A stretch of 64,000 bases of DNA. It comes from Sphingomonas sp. BK580. GTDB taxonomy: Bacteria; Pseudomonadota; Alphaproteobacteria; Sphingomonadales; Sphingomonadaceae. Positions 53,870-63,680 of this stretch are shown here, piece by piece. The stretch is from positions 186,001-250,000 of the forward strand of contig NZ_JACIAY010000005.1 in NCBI RefSeq assembly GCF_014194975.1, given 5' to 3'. Positions within the stretch are counted from its first letter, which is position 1; each line of letters opens with the position of its first letter. The position numbers were made by a program, and so were the translations under genes. Below the pieces are notes generated by a model. It searched no databases. It was not told the DNA's origin and saw only the letters and a program-made list of their open reading frames with translations.

Positions 53870-55591
53870 TTAGAAGAGACTGTCGTCCTCCTCCGCCGCC
53901 GTCTCGCTCGCCCGCATCGTCATGCCCGGCAGCAGGAACCGCGCGTGGATCTCGCGCTCGCGCGTCGTGGTGTAGAGCCCGGCGATCCACGGCAGCAATC
54001 CGTCCAGGCAGACGACGTCGACGTCGTTCAGCGTCTCGTGCCCCTCGGTGCAGTCGTGGAGTGACCCCGACGCGGCCTCGAGCGCGCTGATGAACATCTG
54101 CTGCTCGTTCAGCTCCTCGACGCTGTGCTCCAGCGCCGCGATGACGCGGCGCGCCGCGTCGCCGCTCCCCGCCAAGGCCGAGTCGGAGCGCTCGCACGCC
54201 GCTCGCACGACGTCCAGCGCGTCGCGCAGCGTTCCGCGCGCGTGACCGCCCTTCCCGAGGCGGTCGCCGCCCAGCGTGATCGCCCCGAGCGCCGCGATCT
54301 GCTCGACGACCACACCGCGCAGCCGCTCGAGCTTGCGCGCGCACGGGTCGACCTCGGTCGCGATCACCGCGACCGCGCGCCCGGTGTCGCTGTGGCGGCG
54401 GCAGAGCAGGCGGGTGTTCGTGGCGATGTCCTGCACGTCGAGCGTCACCGCGCGGATCGCCTGCAACCCGCGCCCGAGATCGACCACGGTCTCCTCCACG
54501 AAGGCGGCCAACATCGCCAGCTGCTCGTCGGTGTCGAACAGTTGCGCCGTGACGCCCCCCGACGCGGCGATGCCATGCTCCAGCCGGAGCAGCGCGCCGC
54601 CGTCCCCGCCCGCTCCGCCGGCGCTCCCGGTGACGCTCGCCGCCTGTGCCTCGACCAGCGCGAGCAGCTCGGCGGCGAGTGGGTTGAGCCGCGCCAGCGA
54701 GTCGAGCAGCGCGATACTCTCATCGCGGAAGTCGTCGGCGATGGCGCGCATCTGCGCCGCGATCAACCGCGCGACATGCGCCACCGCGCCGCGCGGCGGC
54801 GGTGACGGACGCTCGCCGTCGATCCCCGCCGACGGGTCGATCACGCGCAGCACCGTGACACAATGTTCGACCCGCAGGCGCACGCTGTCGCCGATCTCGA
54901 TCGCGGCAAGCACGCGCGCGATCTCGCGCTGAAGCGCGCGGGTGATCGTGCCCACGTCCCGCGCCATGTGCCCGATCGCGGCGAGCTGCGCCTCGAGCGC
55001 GTCGGCGCTGGCGGCGAGCTCGACCGGCACCTGCTCGCCCACCCGGGCGCACTCGCCGGCGAGCCGCGCGTCCGTCGCCCGCACGTCGGCGACGATCCGC
55101 CCGAACCGCTCCAGCTCCTGCGCGAAGCGCCGCAGCTGCTGCTCGCTGCCGTCCAGCTTGCCCTGCATCACCGCCACGAACTGGAAGAACGCCGGCTCGC
55201 CCGCCGAGGCGATCTTGATGCTCATGCCGTAGCAGCCGAGCAGCCGCATCACCTCGCCCATCTCGGCGAGCAGCGCGCGCAAGGTGCGCGTGCGCTGCGT
55301 CAGCCGCGCGACGTCCTCTGCGCGGCGGCGCTGCGCCTCGGGTAGCGCGGTGAGCCGCGCCGCCGCCGCGCGCAGCTCGGCCACCGCGGCGCCGGCGCGC
55401 TCGGGCGTGAGCGCGCGCTGCACCTCGTCGAGCGCGCCGGCCATGCGGTCGATCGCGTCGACCGCGGCGGCGAGCGTCTCGCCGACCTCCCGAAAGCGCA
55501 CCTCCAGCCCGCCCGCGAGCGCGTTGAGCCCGTCGACGAGCTGCTCGATCGGGGTGAGATCGCGGTCGGGCGTGATCGGGGCCACCAGCAT
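53870..55591 (-). CDS. Soluble chemoreceptor-like coiled-coil protein
   Basis: This 573-residue, almost all-helical protein has no membrane helix. It has a long coiled coil (about 20-230), a middle linker, and a helical region around 370-460 (RLLCRRHSDTGRAVAVIATEV) that resembles a degraded chemoreceptor signalling tip. The C-terminus is acidic (ETAAEEDDSLF). Placed directly after cheB on the same strand, it looks like a cytoplasmic partner of the local chemotaxis cluster. Its exact function is not recognised. Confidence 0.6.
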   Translation of the reverse strand: MLVAPITPDRDLTPIEQLVDGLNALAGGLEVRFREVGETLAAAVDAIDRMAGALDEVQRALTPERAGAAVAELRAAAARLTALPEAQRRRAEDVARLTQRTRTLRALLAEMGEVMRLLGCYGMSIKIASAGEPAFFQFVAVMQGKLDGSEQQLRRFAQELERFGRIVADVRATDARLAGECARVGEQVPVELAASADALEAQLAAIGHMARDVGTITRALQREIARVLAAIEIGDSVRLRVEHCVTVLRVIDPSAGIDGERPSPPPRGAVAHVARLIAAQMRAIADDFRDESIALLDSLARLNPLAAELLALVEAQAASVTGSAGGAGGDGGALLRLEHGIAASGGVTAQLFDTDEQLAMLAAFVEETVVDLGRGLQAIRAVTLDVQDIATNTRLLCRRHSDTGRAVAVIATEVDPCARKLERLRGVVVEQIAALGAITLGGDRLGKGGHARGTLRDALDVVRAACERSDSALAGSGDAARRVIAALEHSVEELNEQQMFISALEAASGSLHDCTEGHETLNDVDVVCLDGLLPWIAGLYTTTREREIHARFLLPGMTMRASETAAEEDDSLF

Positions 55592-55606
55592 CCTTCTTCT
55601 CCTCGC

Positions 55607-56654
<1,048 letters not shown>

Positions 56655-56658
<4 letters not shown>

Positions 56659-57209
56659 ACCCGCGCGAGGACGGGTCCGGCGATCGGCTCGCTGTGCCCG
56701 AGGAACCGCAGCCTCCCCGGCGCGATCCAGTCGGCGCGCCGCCGCATCCCCGCGACCTGCGTCGCGCGTTCGAGATAGAGCAGCACGTCGCGATAGAAGA
56801 TCAGGTGCGTCGGCGCGCCCATAGGGTGAAGTCCGTCGATCAGGTTGAGCGGCGCGCAACCGCTGGCGGCACGCCGCTCGGGCACCATGTGCCGCCCGTC
56901 GCGCCCGTCGACGTCGCGGCGGAGATCGCCCTGGCGCGGCGGCAGCGGCACGGGACCGGGCTGCGCGCTCGGGAACACACCGCGTCGCGCCGGCGCCATC
57001 ACCTCATTGTTCTCGGCGGCTCGCGCACATGGCCGTGGTAGCGTCTCCATCTGCCTGCCGGTGCCGACGACCTGTCGAATGCTGGCGGCCATCTGCTCCA
57101 TCGACGCGGACGCCCCTTCGGTCGCCGAGGCCTTCTCGGTCGGCCCTTGTGACATCATCTTACCCGATTCATCGATGAACGCCGCTATCCAGCGGCATCG
57201 ATGAAGCAA
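56655..57209 (-). pseudogene. Fused remnants of a chemoreceptor and cheR
   Basis: A single open frame (TTG at 57209) joins two unrelated pieces. Residues 17-73 (SQGPTEKASATEGASASMEQ) match MCP methylation-helix sequence. Residues 108-184 match the C-terminal part of CheR methyltransferase: LNLIDGLHPMGAPTHLIFYR, DVLLYLERAT, then LRFLGHSEPI. The catalytic N-terminal CheR domain and most of the receptor are missing. This looks like a deletion fusion within a decayed chemotaxis cluster. Confidence 0.7.
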
Positions 57210-57280
57210 AGACTGACGAACGTGCTCAGCACATGCCGTCTACGGCATTTTAGCTAGAGATCCGACAGCGCGTCCATAGT

Positions 57281-57381
57281 TTGGCGCCGATCCGGGTCAG
57301 TGGCGGAGACCAGGCACCGCGGCCCGAGATCAGGAGATCAGGCCGGAGGGGGCCGGACATAACTTCGCCAAATCGGGTCAG
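57281..57381. repeat. Two direct copies of a CTGACCCG repeat, possible IS end
   Basis: On the minus strand, CTGACCCGATTTGGCGAA (57381-57364) and CTGACCCGGATCGGCG (57300-57285) are similar direct repeats about 80 bp apart. Multiple short terminal direct repeats are typical of IS21-family ends. No transposase is present. This lies next to the deleted chemotaxis genes. The rest of the 185-bp gap (57210-57394) shows a short ATGCCG/CGGCAT hairpin at 57233-57248. Confidence 0.35.
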
Positions 57382-57394
57382 CCAGTTTCCGAAC

Positions 57395-57592
57395 CTACGG
57401 CGTGTCATCGAGCGGTACTGCCGCCTCGACCAGCAGCACCGGCACGCCGTCGCGCACCGGGTAGCCGCGCCGCGCCACGTCCGACACCAGCAGGCCCCGC
57501 GTCGCGTCATAGCGCAGCGGGGTCCGCGTCGCCGGACAGACCAGCCGCGCCAGCAGCCAGTCGTCGAGGAGCGGCGGTACGGCGTCGCTCAC
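57395..57592 (-). CDS. Trm112-like/UPF0434 small protein
   Basis: This 65-residue protein follows the YcaR/Trm112 pattern: LLARLVCPATRTPLRYD, then SDVARRGYPVRDGVPVLLVEAA. Only one Cys of the usual Cys pairs is visible. The family acts as a small partner for methyltransferases or has no known role. The GTG at 57592 overlaps the LON-domain gene's stop by 4 bp. It is the last gene of the cnoX-LON-Trm112 operon. Confidence 0.85.
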   Translation of the reverse strand: MSDAVPPLLDDWLLARLVCPATRTPLRYDATRGLLVSDVARRGYPVRDGVPVLLVEAAVPLDDTP

Positions 57593-58212
57593 TGCAGCGT
57601 GACCCGGTCCTCGCCGTCGTGACGGCCGAAGAATTGCATCAGCTGCACCAGCAGCTCGGCGCGCTCGGCGATGCCGCCGGCCTCGAGCAGCGCCTGCTTG
57701 GCCGCTACGTCGAACGGCGCGATCTGCGCGATGCCGTTGACCAGGCTGGTGTCGTCGAGCCGGCCCACCGCCTTCCAATCGACCGCATAGCCCTGCGCCT
57801 CGGCGAAGCGTCGCGCCTCCAGCTCGAGCGAGGAGCGCGCGCCGAGCGACAGCGTCTCGTCCGGCGGGGACGGCAGCAGCACCGCCTCCACCTGCCGGAA
57901 CGGCGTCGACACCGCGATCTCGCGCACCAGGCGGAACAGTGCGAGACCTTGAAGGATCAGATTGTAGCGCCCGTCCTCGAGCGCCTCCACCTCGGCGATG
58001 CGGCCGACGCAACCGATCTCGAACAGCCCCGGCCTGTCGCGATCCTCGCTGTCCGGACGCGGCTGGATCATCGCGATGCGGCGGTCGCGCGCCATGGCGT
58101 CCGACACCATCGCGCGGTAGCGCGGCTCGAAGATGTGCAGCGGCAGGTGCAGCTGAGGGAACAGGAGCGCACCCGGCAGCGGGAAGATCGAGAGCCGCGT
58201 CGTCTCGCTCAT
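57589..58212 (-). CDS. LON substrate-binding domain protein
   Basis: This 207-residue protein is a stand-alone Lon N-terminal (substrate-recognition) domain: LSIFPLPGALLFPQLHLPLH, IFEPRYRAMV, then GLFEIGCVGRIAEVEALEDG. The ATPase and protease parts of Lon are absent, as in other LON-only proteins of alphaproteobacteria. It may bind unfolded protein. The ATG overlaps the cnoX stop (ATGA), consistent with a joint proteostasis role. Confidence 0.9.
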   Translation of the reverse strand: MSETTRLSIFPLPGALLFPQLHLPLHIFEPRYRAMVSDAMARDRRIAMIQPRPDSEDRDRPGLFEIGCVGRIAEVEALEDGRYNLILQGLALFRLVREIAVSTPFRQVEAVLLPSPPDETLSLGARSSLELEARRFAEAQGYAVDWKAVGRLDDTSLVNGIAQIAPFDVAAKQALLEAGGIAERAELLVQLMQFFGRHDGEDRVTLQ

Positions 58213-59120
58213 CCGAACAGGGCCGCAGACAGCTTGCGCCGCTGCGCGGACACCCAGGGATCCTCGAGGCCCACCACCTCGAACAGCTTGAGCAGCTGCT
58301 GGCGCGCGGCACCCTCCTTCCAGTCGCGCTCGCGCGCGACGATCGACAGGAAGCCTTCGGCCGCGGCGTCGCGGTCGCCCGCGGCCATCCGCGCGTTGGC
58401 GAGATCATAGCGCGCCTGGAGATCGTCGGGGTCGGCCGCCACCGCCGCCTCGAGCGGGGCGAGGTCGTCCACCGCGGGTGCGGAGCGCGCCAGCGCCAGT
58501 GCCGAGCGCGCGCGCGCGACGTCGGGCAGCGCCGCGACCTCTTCCGGCAGCGCGGCGATCGCCGTCTCTGCCTCGTCCACCTCGCCCGCGGCCACCAGCG
58601 CGCGGATGCGGCCCGATAGCACCGCGGGATGGTCGGGCGCCATGTCGGCGAGCTGATCGAAGATCGACAGCGCGCGGGTGGCGTCCCCCTCCGCCAGCAC
58701 CTGCTCGCCCATGGCGATCAGCGGCTCGAGCTCGGCCTCCTGCGCCTGCGCCTCGCCCGCGACGGGCAGCTGGCGCAGCAGCTGATCGAGGATGGTGCGC
58801 AGCTGCGACTCGGTGCGCGCGCTGGTCAGGTCGGCGACGAGCTGGCCCTGGAACATCGCGTAGACGGTCGGGATCGAGCGGATCTGGAACTGCGCCGCGA
58901 TGAACTGGTCCTTGTCGGTGTCGACCTTGACCAGCACGACACCCTTGTCGGCGTAATCGGCGGCGACCTTCTCCAGCACCGGCCCCAGCGCCTTGCACGG
59001 CCCGCACCACTCCGCCCAGAAATCGATGATGACGAGGCTGGTCATCGAGGGCTCGACGACCTCGGACCGGAAGCGCTGCACGGCCTCCTTCTCTGCCGAT
59101 GACATTCCTAGCGTGGCCAA
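58209..59120 (-). CDS. cnoX: Thioredoxin-TPR chaperone CnoX (YbbN)
   Basis: This 303-residue protein has a thioredoxin domain with active site WCGPCK (Cys39, Cys42) and TPR-like helical repeats over about residues 130-300. That matches CnoX, a redox-regulated holdase that hands substrates to GroEL. Unlike E. coli YbbN, both active-site cysteines are kept. The start is TTG at 59120 with AGGAG 7 bp upstream; an ATG five codons later is possible. It leads an operon with the LON and Trm112-like genes. Confidence 0.9.
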   Translation of the reverse strand: MATLGMSSAEKEAVQRFRSEVVEPSMTSLVIIDFWAEWCGPCKALGPVLEKVAADYADKGVVLVKVDTDKDQFIAAQFQIRSIPTVYAMFQGQLVADLTSARTESQLRTILDQLLRQLPVAGEAQAQEAELEPLIAMGEQVLAEGDATRALSIFDQLADMAPDHPAVLSGRIRALVAAGEVDEAETAIAALPEEVAALPDVARARSALALARSAPAVDDLAPLEAAVAADPDDLQARYDLANARMAAGDRDAAAEGFLSIVARERDWKEGAARQQLLKLFEVVGLEDPWVSAQRRKLSAALFG

Positions 59121-59278
59121 GGGGCGCTCCTGCGATTGCTGGGGGCCCTTATGTGGGAAGGCCGCTGGGGATACAAACCCCCTGGGGCACGGCGGGCGCG
59201 TTGAGCGGCGCTCGTTCTGTCCCGACGAGCTTTGGACTCGGTCGGAGGAGCGTGAGAGGTCTGTTCCTTCTGCTGCGC

Positions 59279-59370
59279 CATCCTGAACCCGCTTCAGGAT
59301 CTACGGTGACGCGAACGCCTCTCGATCGGAGTGCGCGCGACGGTGGATCCTCTACCGAGTTCAGGATGAC
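59279..59370. repeat. REPIN-like pair with CATCCTGAAC ends
   Basis: The arms 59279-59308 and 59343-59370 begin CATCCTGAAC and end GTTCAGGATG, imperfect reverse complements around a 34-bp spacer. It is a close sister of the element at 62205-62298. It occupies most of the 277-bp gap between cnoX and the TorF gene; nothing else is seen there. Confidence 0.8.
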
Positions 59371-59397
59371 GCCCTCGACTGAACCGCGCTCTCGCCC

Positions 59398-60249
59398 TCA
59401 GAACGCCGCTGTCAGCGACACCACCACGGTGCTTCCCGCGATCGTGCCGGTGCCGTCCTGCCCCTTGCTGAAGCTCGGCTGGAGATAAGCCGCCTCGCGC
59501 TCGGAGATGTTGGTGTCGATATAGGCCACACCAAGGGTCAGCGGCGTGGTCGGGATCGCGTAGTCGGCACCGAGCATCCAGTCGACGTACTCGCCGGTCG
59601 GCGCAACGCTGGTGGCGAACGGCCCGAGCCCCTTGTTGCCCTTGGAGGCGCCGATATGCGCCTTGGCGGTCAGCCCGGTGTTCGGGATCGCCGCGGCGAC
59701 GTCGCCCCAGACGTAGAGATTGTCGTTCTTGTCGCCGGGTCGATCATAGACGCCGTTCGCCGCCGAGGTGCCGTAGAGATACCACGAGCCGAGCGCCTCC
59801 TGCTTAGGCGCATAGGCGACGCCGGCGGTCAGCGAGGCGGGCCCCAGCGTGCCCGACAGCTTGGCATAGGGCTCGATGAAGTCGGTGTTGTCGAAGCCGC
59901 CCGGGTACATATACCAGGTGGCGCCGACGTCGAGCGTGCCGCCGCCCACCGGGAACTTGTAGCCCGCGATCAGGTCGAGCTCCATGTTGGCGCCGCCGAA
60001 GGTGCCCCAGCCGGCCAGGTTCGAACCCCAGGTGCCGATGTACACGCCGCTCTCGTGCGCGATGGTGAAGCCGCCCTGCACCGCGAGGTTCTCGTCGGAC
60101 TGCGACACGCCGCGGAAGCGATAGTCGCTGACGAGGCCGACCGAGCCGGAGACGGTGACGGGCTTGGGCGGTGCGGTGTCCTGCGCGGCGGCGGGAACGG
60201 CGAGGCCGGCGCCGAGCAGCGCGGCGGCGAGACGAAGATGATAGTTCAT
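59398..60249 (-). CDS. TorF-family putative porin
   Basis: This 283-residue protein has a signal peptide (LAAALLGAGLAVPAAAQ) and an outer-membrane barrel of the Gcw_chp/TorF type: VSGSVGLVSDYRFRGVSQSD, followed by repeated amphipathic strands and the C-terminal STVVVSLTAAF with terminal Phe. Family members are putative porins of unknown cargo. It is followed by no co-directed partner gene at close range; the SulP gene starts 1.7 kb upstream. Confidence 0.88.
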   Translation of the reverse strand: MNYHLRLAAALLGAGLAVPAAAQDTAPPKPVTVSGSVGLVSDYRFRGVSQSDENLAVQGGFTIAHESGVYIGTWGSNLAGWGTFGGANMELDLIAGYKFPVGGGTLDVGATWYMYPGGFDNTDFIEPYAKLSGTLGPASLTAGVAYAPKQEALGSWYLYGTSAANGVYDRPGDKNDNLYVWGDVAAAIPNTGLTAKAHIGASKGNKGLGPFATSVAPTGEYVDWMLGADYAIPTTPLTLGVAYIDTNISEREAAYLQPSFSKGQDGTGTIAGSTVVVSLTAAF

Positions 60250-60415
60250 GGAACCTCCCTTGTGGCAGAGGCTCCTCCTGCTCGTGACCCGGGCTCGCTC
60301 TCCCCCGCGCCTCGAGAGGCGTCGGGAGGGCAGCCGCTAAGCCACCCTCCCGACGTATTCGGGCTTTGTTGCCCGATCATTTCTGGTTGATGTCAAAAGA
60401 TGCTGCTGCGCCTGC

Positions 60416-61972
60416 TCAGTGCCGATCGTCCGCGAGTGTGGCGATCCTGCCACGGGCGCCCGTGATCTCCACCGTGGCGCCGGCGGCGCGGCGGCGCTGG
60501 AACCAGTCGCGCAGCATCTCGGCGCTGGTGTGATCGACCGCGTCGAGGCGCGACGCATCGATCCGCACGTTGGTGCCGGCTGGCACGCGGTCGAGCGTCT
60601 CGGACAGTCGGGGCAGCGTCACGAAGGTCGCGGTGCCGTCGAGCGTGATCGCGTGCGACTCGCCGTCGCTCGCCTCGAACACCTTGAGGCGAAGCCGGCG
60701 CAGGTGCGGCACCAGCTCGAGCATCGTCAGCCCGATCCCGACCAGCACGCCGGTGAGCAGGTCGGTCGTCACCACCGTGACCAGGGTCGCCGCCCAGATC
60801 AGCACCGGCAGCGCACCATAGTCGCGGAACAGGTGCGTGGCGTGCTTGACGCTCACCAGCCGCACCCCGGTCACCACCAGCACCGCGCCCAGCGCCGCCA
60901 TCGGGATCGCGGTCAGCACGAACGGCAGCGCGGCGACGAAGCCGAGGATCCACACGCCGTGCAGCATCGACGACAGGCGCGTCGCCGCCTGCGCCTGGAC
61001 GTTGGCCGAGCTGCGCACGATCACGCCCGTCATCGGCAGCGCGCCGGCGAGACCGCACAGCAGGTTGCCGACGCCCTGCGCGCGCAGCTCCTTGTTGTAG
61101 TCGGTGCGGACGCCGTCGTGCATCTTGTCGACCGCGGCGGCGGACAGCAACGTCTCGGCCGAGGCGATGAAGGCGATCGCCAGCGCCGCGGCGAGGATCG
61201 AGGGATTGAGCCAGCTCGCCAGCGCCGAGGCGCTCGGCGGCGCGATCGCGCCGATGATCGAGGCGGGCACCTGGACGCGCGCGACCTCGAGCCCCAGCGT
61301 CAGCGACAGCAACGTGCCGACGACGACGCCGACCAGCGCGCCCGGCAGCAGCCGCAGCGCCTTCGGCCGGAACTTCTCCCAACCGAGCATCGCGAGGATC
61401 GTCGCCACGCCGATCGCGAAGGCGAACTCGGTCGCCTGCAGGTTGCTCGATAGGCCAAACAGCCGCCCCGGCGCGGCGGCGAGATTCTGCAGGCCGCTGG
61501 GCAGCGGGCGGTGATCGAACAGCACGTGGAACTGGCCGACCACGATCAGCACGCCGATGCCGGCCAGCATGCCATGTACCACCGCGGGCGAGATCGCCTT
61601 GAACCAGCCGCCGAGCCGGAACACCCCGGCAGCGAACTGGACCAGGCCGGCGAGGATCAGGATCGGGCCGAGCGCGCCGATCCCCTGGTCACGCACCAGC
61701 TCGTAGACGATCACCGCGAGGCCCGCCGCGGGGCCGCTGACCTGGAGCGGCGAGCCGGCGATCGCGCCGACGACGATGCCGCCGATGATGCCGGTGATCA
61801 GTCCCTTCTCCGCCGGCACGCCCGAGGCGATCGCGATCCCCATGCACAACGGCATCGCGACGAGGAAGACGACGATCGAGGCGGTGAGGTCGCGCCCCAG
61901 CAAGCGGACCGACGGCACCGAGACTCCGGGGCGAGCGACGGCCGGGGCGGCCGGTGCGACAAGGCTCGCCAT
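60416..61972 (-). CDS. SulP-family anion transporter with STAS domain
   Basis: This 518-residue inner-membrane protein has ten to twelve helices (about 30-410). It carries SulP signatures (VFLVAMPLCMGIAIASGVPA, GSPLQVSGPAAGLAVIVYEL) and a C-terminal STAS domain (about 430-515, IDASRLDAVDHTSAEMLRDW). SulP proteins carry sulfate, bicarbonate or dicarboxylates. No carbonic anhydrase or sulfate-assimilation gene is adjacent. ATG 61972 is preferred; a GTG lies one codon before. Confidence 0.9.
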   Translation of the reverse strand: MASLVAPAAPAVARPGVSVPSVRLLGRDLTASIVVFLVAMPLCMGIAIASGVPAEKGLITGIIGGIVVGAIAGSPLQVSGPAAGLAVIVYELVRDQGIGALGPILILAGLVQFAAGVFRLGGWFKAISPAVVHGMLAGIGVLIVVGQFHVLFDHRPLPSGLQNLAAAPGRLFGLSSNLQATEFAFAIGVATILAMLGWEKFRPKALRLLPGALVGVVVGTLLSLTLGLEVARVQVPASIIGAIAPPSASALASWLNPSILAAALAIAFIASAETLLSAAAVDKMHDGVRTDYNKELRAQGVGNLLCGLAGALPMTGVIVRSSANVQAQAATRLSSMLHGVWILGFVAALPFVLTAIPMAALGAVLVVTGVRLVSVKHATHLFRDYGALPVLIWAATLVTVVTTDLLTGVLVGIGLTMLELVPHLRRLRLKVFEASDGESHAITLDGTATFVTLPRLSETLDRVPAGTNVRIDASRLDAVDHTSAEMLRDWFQRRRAAGATVEITGARGRIATLADDRH

Positions 61973-62355
61973 CACGCCGCGACCGCGCGCTGGGCGGGGA
62001 CGAGGACCGGCTGAGACGCCGTGACCTCTCGACTGAACACGCGTCCGCTGGCGTCGTCCACGGCGGCAACCTCCCGATGAATAATCGTCCAGGGAGTAGC
62101 GTGGCGCGGTGTCCCGCGTTCGACCGCGGCGTGTCGTTGTGTTGCTCGGACGGGCGGGTGTGTCGGCGGCGTCGCCTGGCGCCGCGCGGCTGCTCTCCGG
62201 ACATCATCCTGAACTCGGCTCGGGATCCGCGGTGCGGCGAGCGCCTCCCGCCGACGAGCGCGCGGGGCAGTGGATCCTGGGACGCGTTCAGGATGACGCA
62301 CATGTCGAGCGAGCCCGGCAGGATCGGAGAACAGGCTCGTGGCTCAGCGGGCGGC
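61973..62355. other. Gene-free interval upstream of SulP
   Basis: This 383-bp stretch holds the SulP promoter region and the REPIN-like pair at 62205-62298. No credible gene is seen. Confidence 0.55.
62205..62298. repeat. REPIN-like pair with CATCCTGAAC ends
   Basis: The arms 62205-62234 and 62270-62298 have the same ends and similar spacer size as the pair at 59279-59370. They lie between the sensor kinase stop and the SulP start. Confidence 0.8.
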
Positions 62356-63669
62356 TCAGCGCGACGGCAGCGCGATCTCGGCGCGGAGCCCCCCCTGCGG
62401 GCGGTTCGACAGCGTCAGCGTCCCACCCTCGGCGGCGACCGCGAGCTGGACGATCGACAGTCCGAGCCCGAACCCCACCGTGTCGCGCCCGCGCGCCGGG
62501 TCGAGTCGGACGAAGGGCTCGAGCACGCGCGTGAGCTGGTCGTCGGGGATGCCCGGACCGTCGTCCTCGACACGGATCGTCAGCGTCGCTCCGCCGGGCA
62601 GCAGCCTCAGCCGCACCCGCTCGCCGTAGTGGAGCGCGTTCTCCACCAGGTTGACCAACGCCCGCTTGAAGCCGAGCCGGCGCACGCTCCACTCGCAGTG
62701 ATCCGGCCCGTCATACTCGGCGTCCGCCCCGCGGTCCTGCGCGTCGTCGATCACGGTGGCACACATCACCGCCAGGTCGACCACGCTCGCGGGCTCGGGC
62801 TCGGCCTCGCCGCCGAGGAACGCGAGCAGCGAGGTGATCATCGCCTCCATCTCGGCGACGTCGTGCGCGATCGCCTCGCGCGCCTCGACGTGCGGCAGCG
62901 ACTCGGTGCGCAGGTGGAGCCGGGCCAGCGGCGTGCGGAGGTCGTGCCCGACCGCGGCGAGCGCCTGCGTCCGCCCGACGATCAGCGCCTGGATGCGGTC
63001 CTGCATGCGGTTGAACGCGCCGATGACGCGGCGCACCTCGCCCGGCCCGTCCTCCTCGACGGGGACGACCTCGCCGTGCCCGACCCGCTCGGCCGCGGCG
63101 GCGAGCCGGCGCAGCGGCAGCAGCACGCGGCGCAGCAGGATCCCGCCGAGCACCATCAGCGCGATCGCGGGCACCATCGCCAGCGCGATCCGCTCGAACG
63201 CGAGGTTGATCGTCGCGACCGGCTCGAGCGTGCGGAAATACAGCCAGCTGCCGTCGGGTAGCCGCAGCCCGCCGGTCACCACGGAGTGGCGCCCCGGCGT
63301 CTGGATGCGCAACCGCAGGTCCGTCGCCGCGAGCGACGGCTCCCACTCGAGCACCTGGCGCTGCATCTCGTCGAGCGCTGGGGCGATCGGCGGCGGCGGG
63401 GGCAGCGCCTCGCTCCAGCGCAGCGCGTAGCGGTCGGTGGTGAGCTCGGCCGCCATGCGCTCGCGCTGCGTCGCCGGGCGCTCGGCGAGCAGGCGACGGC
63501 TGATGACGAGATGCTCGGCGAGTCGGTTGGCCTCGTCGTCGCGCACCGCGAAGCGGCTCGCGCGCTCGTACAGCAGGGTGCTCGCGCCGAACTCGATCAC
63601 AAGGGTGAGCAGCAGGATCGCCACCACCTGGCCGAGCAGGCCGAGTGCTGGGCGGCGCAGCGAGCGCAT
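62356..63669 (-). CDS. Sensor histidine kinase (EnvZ-like)
   Basis: This 437-residue kinase has TM1 (about 10-33), a periplasmic domain (35-160), TM2 (161-181) and a HAMP domain (to about 235). The H-box is AVGHDLRTPLARL with phospho-His242. The ATPase has N-box NLVENALHYG, G1 DDGPGIP and G2 GFGLGLSI. It should phosphorylate the adjacent OmpR-type regulator. The regulator stop is 11 bp upstream of this start, so both are one operon. Confidence 0.93.
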   Translation of the reverse strand: MRSLRRPALGLLGQVVAILLLTLVIEFGASTLLYERASRFAVRDDEANRLAEHLVISRRLLAERPATQRERMAAELTTDRYALRWSEALPPPPPIAPALDEMQRQVLEWEPSLAATDLRLRIQTPGRHSVVTGGLRLPDGSWLYFRTLEPVATINLAFERIALAMVPAIALMVLGGILLRRVLLPLRRLAAAAERVGHGEVVPVEEDGPGEVRRVIGAFNRMQDRIQALIVGRTQALAAVGHDLRTPLARLHLRTESLPHVEAREAIAHDVAEMEAMITSLLAFLGGEAEPEPASVVDLAVMCATVIDDAQDRGADAEYDGPDHCEWSVRRLGFKRALVNLVENALHYGERVRLRLLPGGATLTIRVEDDGPGIPDDQLTRVLEPFVRLDPARGRDTVGFGLGLSIVQLAVAAEGGTLTLSNRPQGGLRAEIALPSR

Positions 63670-63680
63670 GCGCGCGCGGG

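Noticed and set aside
57250..57510. Small minus-strand frame between cheR remnant and Trm112-like gene
   Set aside because: It overlaps the Trm112-like gene in another frame and has no recognisable fold; the direct repeats there fit an IS end better.
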